From the NCBI GenBank assembly GCA_947175055.1, contig CAMWLJ010000027.1, positions 1 to 37,605 on the forward strand: 37,605 nt of DNA, written 5' to 3'. The notes under the pieces are model-generated. The model searched no databases, was not told the origin of the DNA, and saw only the letters and a program-made list of their open reading frames with translations. This stretch comes from an uncultured Lachnospiraceae bacterium (GTDB lineage: Bacteria > Bacillota > Clostridia > Lachnospirales > Lachnospiraceae). Shown here in pieces: positions 1-6,257 of the stretch (position 1 is its first letter; every line of letters starts with the position of its first letter). The position numbers were made by a program, and so were the translations under genes.

Positions 1-177
1 AAACCGAAAATTACATATAAAATGATACAGGAGTATGTTGAGAAGAAATATGGGTTTAAAGTACATATTGCGTATATTGCAGAGGTGAAAAGACCTTTGG
101 GATTAACAATGTATAATGCTTCTAATGAGGTGGAAGAATTAAAACATCCGAGGAAACATCCACCGAAAGAAAAATGA
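1..177 (+). CDS. C-terminal tail of a truncated gene (RumA/RlmD-type C-terminal tail)
   Basis: Reading frame 1 is open from the window edge to TGA at 175-177 and gives 58 residues beginning KPKITYKMIQEY and containing YGFKVHIAYIAEVKR and NEVEELKHPRKHP. I associate this tail with small proteins and C-terminal extensions annotated as 23S rRNA uracil methyltransferase (RumA/RlmD) in Lachnospiraceae. No SAM-binding or catalytic part lies in the window, so no activity can be assigned. The tails I remember run somewhat further past the HPRKHP segment, so this one may itself be shortened. It is followed directly by two decayed genes, which suggests a worn edge of a mobile region. The family assignment is from memory and moderate. 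Confidence 0.5.
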   Translation, partial: KPKITYKMIQEYVEKKYGFKVHIAYIAEVKRPLGLTMYNASNEVEELKHPRKHPPKEK

Positions 178-184
178 GGTTTAT

Positions 185-469
185 TTGCCGTGGGCTGAAG
201 ATGTGTGTAGCAGAACTGTGTCAGAAGATGAATTTTTGTTCGGAAAACAGCGAAACAATGGCGTAAAAGGAAACATGAGAGATGTGGCAACACTAAACCA
301 ATTGTTTGTACTTGCCAATTTGGAAAGTTATAATGCTGTTTTGATTAGTCAAGGGAAGAACCCAAAAGAGCGAATGGGATTGCTTCGACAGTTAGCAATA
401 CAGTAATTACAAACATTGGAAACGGTAAGTTTGCAAAATTTACCGAAATTAGGACTTGATAACCAGTAG
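185..469 (+). pseudogene. KilA-N-type protein, decayed C-terminal remnant
   Basis: The frame from 185 reads NNGVKGNMRDVATLNQLFVL and then ANLESYNAVLISQGK, like the C-terminal part of phage and prophage KilA-N domain proteins (GN-RD-x-N-LV-ANLE-N-V-I and an AIQQM-like end). No proper start or ribosome binding site precedes it; only TTG 185 is available and the DNA-binding half is absent. At 404-406 a TAA interrupts AIQ, yet the same frame continues for 20 sensible codons (LQTLETVSLQNLPKLGLDNQ) to TAG 467-469. That pattern fits a CAA-to-TAA nonsense mutation in an already truncated gene. Visibly AT-rich compared with the region to the right. Likely remnant of a phage or integrative element. Confidence 0.5.
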
Positions 470-508
470 AACAAAAAAGTAATTTAAATACCAAAGAGGA
501 GGAAATTT

Positions 509-1080
509 ATGTCTTTGACTATGTCATATTTAACATCTGTAAAAATGTAGAAAATATATTTTATTCTATCATAGGTGCAAAAGCACCAGAACGATTTACA
601 ACAAAATTCTTAGAAGATTTAGGATTTAAAAGTAGCACGGATAGACTTTTTATTGGAATGCTAAAAGCATTGGTTTTTTTTGATGAAAGAGGTCAGCCAA
701 CTTAGAGATATTATGAATTTTTGGATCAGTCACAATCAAAGAGAATTGTTACAATGGGGATGGAAGAGGCATATGAAGATCTTTTTAATTTTAATAGAAA
801 TGCACAGAATATGTCAAATGATGATGTGAAAAATAAATTAAAAACACTTACTCAAGATCAAAAAAGTGATAGAGTTATAGAGCAAATGGCAATGACCTTT
901 CGTTCTCTTTGCAGCTATGCGGATTGGTCTATTCATGAGGAACAGAGGATTGATACAAATAATATTAAGGAAAATATAAATTATGAGGAGAATACGTCAA
1001 TGAAAGTTAGCGATATCAGTAAAGCTGAAAAGCTAAATGATTCAAGGATGAATTTGCATTATATGGGGCTAGGCCGGTAG
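509..1080 (+). pseudogene. DUF5343 family gene, frameshifted and interrupted
   Basis: An AGGAGG at 497-502 precedes ATG 509, which encodes MSLTMSYLTSVK and then hits TAG. One missing A in the A-run at about 541-545 explains this: shifted by one frame, the text continues as NVENIFYSIIGAKAPERFT and onward in good DUF5343 style. A second lesion is TAG at 703-705, where the family has ERYYEF, so GAG-to-TAG is likely. From there the frame is open to 1080 (RIVTMGMEEAYEDLFNF, then MTFRSLCSYADW). The end departs from the family after MNLHY, finishing in MGLGR, so the 3' end also seems replaced. Three independent lesions argue for a dead gene. The function of DUF5343 is unknown; members often sit in mobile or defence regions. 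Confidence 0.65.
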
Positions 1081-1097
1081 AAGGAAGCACTGAAAGA

Positions 1098-1112
1098 GCC
1101 CCTGAAAGGGGC
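1098..1112 (-). terminator. Weak intrinsic terminator candidate for the minus-strand gene at 1126
   Basis: On the minus strand, after the stop codon at 1126-1128, a GCCCC / GGGGC stem with a TTTCA loop is followed by TCTTTC. The stem is only 5 bp and the T-tract is imperfect. A second hairpin, AGAGCAG (1113-1119) with CTGCTCT (1133-1139), spans the stop codon itself and may stabilise the transcript end. Confidence 0.4.
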
Positions 1113-1125
1113 AGAGCAGGAAATA

Positions 1126-1848
1126 TTACTTTCTGCTCTTCTTGTGGTGACGGAGTCTCAGGTAATCACAGACTGCATCGTGTGCGCTATTGATCTCCTG
1201 ACGGCCTCTGCTCGGCTTTAAACCGATGCTGATGCAAATCTCATCAATCTCCTTGTCCTGCAGGCTGAGACGGATAATCTGGGCATAGCGGGGATTGGTC
1301 TTGTCAAAATGCGTGAGCATTCTGATCTGGATTTCATCCTGGGTAGGCTCTGGACAGAGCTTGTTAATGACCTGGTCCTCGACAGAAGGCTGACTAGTAT
1401 CCTCGATATCAAACTCTTTGTTTTCGTACTCGTAGTTCAGGGAGAGGATATCGACACGGTTCGGATTGGAGCGCTCATACATGCCCTTTTTCAGACAGCC
1501 GATGCAGCGGTTTTTTGCATTGGAACAGATGATGTCTGTGCCAGCAGGATTCTGTCCGAGAATGCAGCGGCCTTCGTGTCTGGTGAGGAGTTCCTTGTTA
1601 ATATCCTTCCAGAAATCCAGCATGTAATCTGCGAAGCAGGCCTCATCAATGGACATAAAGCCAAGCTCAAACTTGAACTCTCCGAGCGTCATGGTGGTGA
1701 AATTATCTGCAATGTAATCACAGGATCTTAACTCCATCTGATCTTTCCGGAAAGGTACCAGGACCTTTCCGGCTTCAACGGGCTGGTCATTGAAGCTTTT
1801 TCTGTTGTCGTACTTGTGCGTGTTTGAAAAATCTGTTTTTCTTGGCAT
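1126..1848 (-). CDS. Unknown protein with a sigma-region-4-like C-terminal HTH
   Basis: 240 residues. ATG is preceded on its strand by AAAGGAGG with 7 nt spacing, so the start is firm. Residues about 95-120 carry several cysteines (GRC, IIC, NRCIGCLKKG), a possible metal-binding patch. The last 60 residues (YAQIIRLSLQDKEIDEICIS, then a short basic segment and a final helix) resemble sigma-70 region 4 or another HTH that reads the -35 box. There is no sigma region 2, so it is not a complete sigma factor. It faces away from the operon that begins at 2144, with a long inverted repeat between them, which would suit a regulator or anti-defence sensor of the neighbouring genes; that is inference. 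I do not recognise a named family. Confidence 0.75.
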   Translation of the reverse strand: MPRKTDFSNTHKYDNRKSFNDQPVEAGKVLVPFRKDQMELRSCDYIADNFTTMTLGEFKFELGFMSIDEACFADYMLDFWKDINKELLTRHEGRCILGQNPAGTDIICSNAKNRCIGCLKKGMYERSNPNRVDILSLNYEYENKEFDIEDTSQPSVEDQVINKLCPEPTQDEIQIRMLTHFDKTNPRYAQIIRLSLQDKEIDEICISIGLKPSRGRQEINSAHDAVCDYLRLRHHKKSRK

Positions 1849-1884
1849 AAGATTTCCTCCTTTGATTGCCGGTTATTTGCTTTA

Positions 1885-1926
1885 GTGAGGAAATCAGTAA
1901 GAAAAATACCCTTATGATATCCTCAC
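1885..1926. repeat. Long imperfect inverted repeat in the divergent intergenic region
   Basis: Arm 1 is GTGAGGAAATCAGTAAG (1885-1901) and arm 2 CTTATGATATCCTCAC (1911-1926), separated by 9 nt. They pair over 15 positions with one mismatch and one bulged base. No T-run follows on either strand, so a terminator is unlikely. It lies 36 nt upstream of the minus-strand gene and about 100 nt upstream of the promoter at 2029. It could be an operator for the divergent pair or a hairpin in the minus-strand leader. Confidence 0.6.
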
Positions 1927-2028
1927 AAGAGCTATCCAATCGTTCTGTAGGTTGGCTGTTATGGTTCTTCTGCTTCTTAAGGTTCGGGATTTGAAAAAGA
2001 AGAAAAATGCACGAGACTTATAATCAAA

Positions 2029-2057
2029 TTGATGTAAAAAGGCCTCTGTGCTATAAT
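2029..2057 (+). promoter_or_regulatory. Sigma-70-type promoter of the McrBC-containing operon
   Basis: TTGATG (2029-2034) and a perfect TATAAT (2052-2057) are separated by exactly 17 nt. The expected transcript start lies near 2064, leaving an 80-nt leader before the TTG start at 2144. No other comparably good promoter is seen before the next genes, so this one probably drives the operon to about 9920. Confidence 0.8.
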
Positions 2058-2143
2058 GGGGTTTAGTAGGGGTTGTTGGGAATCAATCAGAGTTACTAAA
2101 CGGACTATAAATGACGTTTTTTAGAGTAAATAGGAGGCAATCA

Positions 2144-3040
2144 TTGACACATAATGAGTATCCAAGACTCTGCGGCGGCACTTTCTTTACACTGATTCTG
2201 CAGGATCTAAAGCAGCGTGTAGGTGCAAGGGAACATTACAAGGGTGAGAGCGATGGACTTTCGGATCCGGATGTTTTGATAGGTCTGATTGAAGTGATCA
2301 ATTCGGACTATGCTCGGCCGCATAAATCAATAAAGACAAAAGTGAATGATTTTAAGTCTTGTGGTCTCTCAAAGGGAGAGTATCTGCCGTTTGGCAAGAC
2401 TGCAGAAATAGAAGAGTTTGATAAAAGGGTGAGAACGGACTATGCATCTGTACTGGCAGATATGGCAGCCTTCGTAGAAAACTTCCTGGAAGTGGGAACG
2501 GCTCCGAAGAAGGATTACAGGCTGGTAAAGGCACTGATGGATCTCATTAAGCAGGATGACAGCATCGGAAAGAGTAACGACGATGAGTTCTTCGTAACAC
2601 CGGACGGTCAGGCAAGTACCAGATGTCAGCTGATTCAGATGGATAAAGTTAATCTTCCGTCATTTCTGCTCGGTGTATGGCATTTTTGCTGTGTGCATCG
2701 AAAGAATAATAAGGTCGGCGAGAACACTTATAATTTATGGTGCCCGGCGAATGGAGGTGGTCCCAGAGAGTACCAGGCTGATATGGGAAAGGACTGGGAG
2801 ATGGAGATTTCTTTCTATGATGTAGAAAATATAGGTAAAGAACAGGATGCGGACGAAAGAGCAGAAGTCATTGATCATCCGAAGCCGGAAGATAACACAT
2901 ACAGAATTCCGGGAGAACCGCAGCTTGGTCAGTTCCTGGCAAATCCGAAGACAAATGTCCATTACGGCACCGGAGATATCTACAGCGATATTGAAACACT
3001 GACGATTAACAAGAATTATTACGGAGGCAAGGGTGAGTAA
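2144..3040 (+). CDS. Unknown protein, first gene of the McrBC-associated operon
   Basis: 298 residues starting at TTG 2144, chosen because AGGAGG (2132-2137) lies 6 nt upstream; the in-frame ATG at 2111 has no ribosome binding site. The protein begins MTHNEYPRLCGGTFFTLILQ and looks mostly helical, with a conserved-looking FLLGVWHF-x4-R segment and WCPANGGGPREY in the middle. No catalytic motif or membrane segment is evident. The last 35 residues switch to the G-rich stretch NVHYGTGDIYSDIETLTIN, which recurs near the start of the next protein. It overlaps that gene by 8 nt, implying translational coupling. I recall similar proteins in Lachnospiraceae accessory regions but no named function. 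It may form a complex with the next product through the shared motif (inference). Confidence 0.85.
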   Translation: MTHNEYPRLCGGTFFTLILQDLKQRVGAREHYKGESDGLSDPDVLIGLIEVINSDYARPHKSIKTKVNDFKSCGLSKGEYLPFGKTAEIEEFDKRVRTDYASVLADMAAFVENFLEVGTAPKKDYRLVKALMDLIKQDDSIGKSNDDEFFVTPDGQASTRCQLIQMDKVNLPSFLLGVWHFCCVHRKNNKVGENTYNLWCPANGGGPREYQADMGKDWEMEISFYDVENIGKEQDADERAEVIDHPKPEDNTYRIPGEPQLGQFLANPKTNVHYGTGDIYSDIETLTINKNYYGGKGE

Positions 3041-3620
3041 CGAGGTACAGATTAAACAGAATGCAGAGGTAATGGCAGCAAATGGGGTTCCTCAGAATGT
3101 TCATACCGGCAGCGGTGATATATACAGCAATATCGGGAGCGTGACAGTAAACCACATTACCACGTACCCGGGGACGCAGCAGTATTATCCTGAGGAGATA
3201 AATTTTGATTATTACAATTTGTTTGTAGTGGAGAAACAGCCATTTACAGGAATGCTGGCGATACCGAAAGACCTGGCTCTGAAGGAGAGTATAGCAGATG
3301 TAGTTCGAGAGAAGTTCGGCAGATTCGGAAAAGAAGAACGTGAAGAGATCATGAAACTGCCCACTCTGGTTGCCACAAGAAATCATAATGGCCGGACAAC
3401 AGATGAGCATCATATCATGATGTATGGCTTTGTGAAGAAATTAAGCATTCAGGGAGAACTCCTGACGGTGCAGTATTCCATGAATTATCAGCTGGGCCAG
3501 CAGCAGATGAACGAGATCGAGGATGCTCTGCAGCTGGAACATGCGCCGGATAGCAATGAGCTGGACAGGGTGCACTACACCATCAAAAAAGTTAATTTGC
3601 GAAAAGTAATCGGAGTATAG
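3033..3620 (+). CDS. Unknown protein sharing a GDIYS motif with its neighbour
   Basis: 195 residues. The start (GTG at 3033) overlaps the end of the upstream gene by 8 nt, and GGAGGCAAGG just upstream can act as ribosome binding site. Residues 22-40 are NVHTGSGDIYSNIGSVTVN, identical at 12 of 19 positions to the C-terminal motif of the preceding protein. The rest (YYNLFVVEKQPFTGMLAIPK, later HIMMYGFVKKLSIQGELLTV) appears to be a mixed alpha/beta domain with no nuclease, kinase or membrane signature I can see. It lies inside the operon, 35 nt before the HTH gene. A subunit or adaptor role next to the ATPase and McrBC is possible but unproven. Confidence 0.82.
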   Translation: MSNEVQIKQNAEVMAANGVPQNVHTGSGDIYSNIGSVTVNHITTYPGTQQYYPEEINFDYYNLFVVEKQPFTGMLAIPKDLALKESIADVVREKFGRFGKEEREEIMKLPTLVATRNHNGRTTDEHHIMMYGFVKKLSIQGELLTVQYSMNYQLGQQQMNEIEDALQLEHAPDSNELDRVHYTIKKVNLRKVIGV

Positions 3621-3655
3621 ACACTGTTTTGTTGACTGAGATAACGGAGGAAACA

Positions 3656-3856
3656 ATGAGCGCAGAATACGAAGCAATGGAAGTAGAAAAATGGGTAAAC
3701 CTGGAAGATATAGCAGATTGCCTAAGTGTGAGTGCGGATACCGTGCGCACCTGGGTGAAAAACGGAAAGCTTCCATACTACCGTGCCGGAAAGCGATATA
3801 AATTTAAAATTTCAGAAGTGGATGAGTGGCTGAAAGCCGGCAAGATAACAGAATAG
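3656..3856 (+). CDS. Excisionase-like helix-turn-helix protein (HTH_17 / MerR-like)
   Basis: 66 residues from ATG 3656, with CGGAGG 5 nt upstream; an upstream in-frame TTG at 3629 lacks a binding site. The core WVNLEDIADCLSVSADTVRT followed by WVKNGKLPYYRAGKRYKFKI and EVDEWLKAG is the standard excisionase-family winged helix (PF12728 type): an HTH that positions a basic wing on DNA. In a defence operon such a protein is more likely a transcription regulator, or a DNA-targeting subunit of the complex, than a true excisionase, because no integrase is found in the window. It ends 16 nt before the ATPase gene. Confidence 0.88.
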   Translation: MSAEYEAMEVEKWVNLEDIADCLSVSADTVRTWVKNGKLPYYRAGKRYKFKISEVDEWLKAGKITE

Positions 3857-3872
3857 GGAGGCGTGACGATTT

Positions 3873-6197
3873 ATGGAAAAGAGAAGGTCCGTAATCAGCA
3901 AGATTTCTTTAAATACAGCAACTTTTAGTCAGGAGTCCGTGACTCCGACTTATATCAATCTGTTCTTTGGAAGAAACGGTGCGGGAAAATCTTCCATTGC
4001 AAGGGCGATCAATGCCAGAGAAGGTCTCGAATGGAAGGCCGGAGAATCTGAGGCAGACTATGATGTGCTGGTGTATAACCAGGACTTCATTGATAACAAC
4101 TTCGCATCCTACGATAGTCTGCAGGGCGTGTTTACCGTCAATCAGGTAAACATTGAGATCCAGAAGAAGATAGATGCGCTGATTACTGAGAGGCAGGGAC
4201 TTGCGGAGGAGCTGACCGGTCTGATTGAAACCGGTAATAAGAAAAAGGAATTGGAACAAAACCTGCTTACACAGCTGCAGGATGAATGCTGGAAGAAGAC
4301 AGCGCAGGTCAGAGAGGATTTTGACGCAACACAGACCGGAAAGAAAAGGAAAAACAGTTTCACGGAAAAGATTCTTACTATTACTCCGGTTGCGCATGAT
4401 CTGAAGAAACTGAAGGAGCTTTATGATGTTGCATATGACGCAAAGGCCCAGGTCTATAGCTCTTTACAGAAGTCTACAGATGTGACAGGCAGATATGATC
4501 TGTCCGGAGCGGATTTGATGGGCAAATCCATCATCAGCAGCAGTAATACACAATTCGCTGTGTTTATGAAGGCTCTGAACGCAATGGATTGGGTTAAGAA
4601 TGGTCATGCTCACTATGTAAAGGGAGCAGACGGCAAGTGTCCATTCTGTCAGCAGAAGCTGCCGGATACTTTCGAAACAGATATTGCATCCTGCTTTGAT
4701 GAGCAGTACCAGAATGATCAGAATGCTCTGGTAGAATTCCAGTCATCATATAAGAACTGGACTCAGGATGTTCTTGATATCTATCTGGCAAATCAGTCCT
4801 GCGCTTTTGCAAAGCTGGATCTGACAACATACAAGGAAAAGGTCAGCAGACTGCAGACAACGGTTACGGCTAATTTGACGCAGATAGATCGTAAGCTTGA
4901 GAAGCTGGCTTTGGAAATCATACTTGAAGATATATCGACGCTGATCGCTGACATTGATGCTCTGATCGATGGCTTTAACCAGCAGATCAAGGACAATAAT
5001 GATGTCGTAAATTCCAAGAAGACCAAGAAAAAGGAATGCGAAGATGCGGTATGGGAGCATCTGGCCTCTATGCTGACAGCGGAGATTACGGATTATAACA
5101 ACGCTGTTGCCAAGAGCACTAAGGAACGCAATGCTCTGGGAACTGAGTATAAAAAGAAAAAGGAACGCCAGGGGAAGATTCAGACAGAAATCAATACACT
5201 GAGAAATCAGACCATTAATACAAGCGCGGCAATTGATGGCATCAATAAGCTGCTGAAGGATTCCGGCTTCCAGGGTTTCAGCCTCAGAGAAAAAGCAAGT
5301 ATGCCGGATACTTATGAGGTGGTCAGAGAGAATGGGGAAGTAGCGGAAAAACTCAGTGAAGGCGAGAAGAACTTCATTGCATTCCTGTATTTCTATTTCC
5401 TTGTAAAGGGCAGTGGACAGGCCGGTGCAGGATTTTTCCTGGCGGTTGATGGAACTGAAAAGACTGTTGAAAGTCTGGCAGATAACAGAGAGAAGATTGT
5501 CGTTATCGATGATCCGGTTTCCAGTATGGATAGCAATACGCTGTTTATCGTCAGCTCTCTGGTGCATGAGATGATTGAGGTCTGCAATAATAATGTGGAT
5601 TATGCGCACAGAGTTATGGACGGAACTTATATCAAGCAGATATTTATCCTGACACATAATGCTTATTTCCACAGAGAGATCAGCTATAACCTGGTGGCAA
5701 GATATGAGAGCGCTTCCTTCTTCATGATTCGCAAGAGCGACAACGTATCTATGGTAGAGGAGTGCATCAATGAGGCTAAGAGTGAACTGGATGATCCGTC
5801 CAACAGAAACCCGGTGCAGAACTCTTACGCGGCTCTCTGGGAAGAGTACAGAGCGCTCAATTCTACAATACCGTTGCTGAATGTTATCCGCAGAATCCTG
5901 GATTACTATTTCATCCAGCTGTGCGGCTATCAGGAAACGAATGTGCGTAATACCATTCTGGATGATCACAAGGATGAGTTTGTAGATGAGGATGCAAACG
6001 GACGTAAGGATTACACAAAGCTGCACCTGGCAACGGCTATGCTTTCCTATATCGGCTGTGCAGAAGGCTTTGTGGATGGCTTCAACCTGGTTGAGGACTG
6101 CAGTGATGCGGAACAGTACAAGAGGGTACTGGAGATGATCTTTGATAAGCTTGGACAGAAGCAGCACTACGATATGATGACAGCGAAGAAGAATTAA
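3873..6197 (+). CDS. AAA_13 (RloC/PrrC-like) ABC-class ATPase with zinc-hook-like CxxC
   Basis: 774 residues, ATG 3873 with GGGAGG upstream. Walker A GRNGAGKS at about 33-40; the following VYNQDFIDNNF and QGVFTVN segments are typical of the AAA_13 family. Coiled-coil regions (about 90-140 and 290-460) flank CPFCQQKLPD at about 256-259, a Rad50/RloC-type CxxC. The ABC signature LSEGEKNFIAF lies near 493, Walker B with D-loop VVIDDPVSSMD near 541-553 and the H-loop ILTHNAY near 592. The family includes the anticodon nucleases PrrC and RloC, usually linked to type I restriction systems. The 170-residue C-terminus shows no nuclease triad I can identify with confidence, so effector activity is open. 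Here it sits 60 nt before mcrB, so it may guard or modulate McrBC (inference). Confidence 0.9.
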   Translation: MEKRRSVISKISLNTATFSQESVTPTYINLFFGRNGAGKSSIARAINAREGLEWKAGESEADYDVLVYNQDFIDNNFASYDSLQGVFTVNQVNIEIQKKIDALITERQGLAEELTGLIETGNKKKELEQNLLTQLQDECWKKTAQVREDFDATQTGKKRKNSFTEKILTITPVAHDLKKLKELYDVAYDAKAQVYSSLQKSTDVTGRYDLSGADLMGKSIISSSNTQFAVFMKALNAMDWVKNGHAHYVKGADGKCPFCQQKLPDTFETDIASCFDEQYQNDQNALVEFQSSYKNWTQDVLDIYLANQSCAFAKLDLTTYKEKVSRLQTTVTANLTQIDRKLEKLALEIILEDISTLIADIDALIDGFNQQIKDNNDVVNSKKTKKKECEDAVWEHLASMLTAEITDYNNAVAKSTKERNALGTEYKKKKERQGKIQTEINTLRNQTINTSAAIDGINKLLKDSGFQGFSLREKASMPDTYEVVRENGEVAEKLSEGEKNFIAFLYFYFLVKGSGQAGAGFFLAVDGTEKTVESLADNREKIVVIDDPVSSMDSNTLFIVSSLVHEMIEVCNNNVDYAHRVMDGTYIKQIFILTHNAYFHREISYNLVARYESASFFMIRKSDNVSMVEECINEAKSELDDPSNRNPVQNSYAALWEEYRALNSTIPLLNVIRRILDYYFIQLCGYQETNVRNTILDDHKDEFVDEDANGRKDYTKLHLATAMLSYIGCAEGFVDGFNLVEDCSDAEQYKRVLEMIFDKLGQKQHYDMMTAKKN

Positions 6198-6257
6198 ACG
6201 AGTCCGGATTATGGGATACGTATGCTACACCGACGGCGGTATAAGGAGGCCTATAGG

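Noticed and set aside
2111..2143. ATG start at 2111 for the first operon gene
   Set aside because: No ribosome binding site precedes it, whereas TTG 2144 has AGGAGG at the right distance.
3629..3655. TTG start at 3629 for the HTH protein
   Set aside because: ATG 3656 has a clear CGGAGG site, and the extra residues are not part of the HTH domain.
3656..3856. Excisionase of an integrated element
   Set aside because: No integrase, recombinase or attachment-site duplication is visible in the window, and the gene sits inside a defence operon.
4746..6167. Long minus-strand open frame opposite the AAA_13 ATPase gene
   Set aside because: It is the antisense of a strongly supported coding region, has no ribosome binding site and its translation shows no domain pattern. 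Several other long antisense frames (for example opposite res, purF and the gene at 31201) were dismissed for the same reason.
5660..6197. PrrC/RloC-type anticodon nuclease domain at the ATPase C-terminus
   Set aside because: The expected Arg-Glu-His arrangement cannot be identified by eye with confidence, so tRNA cleavage is not claimed.
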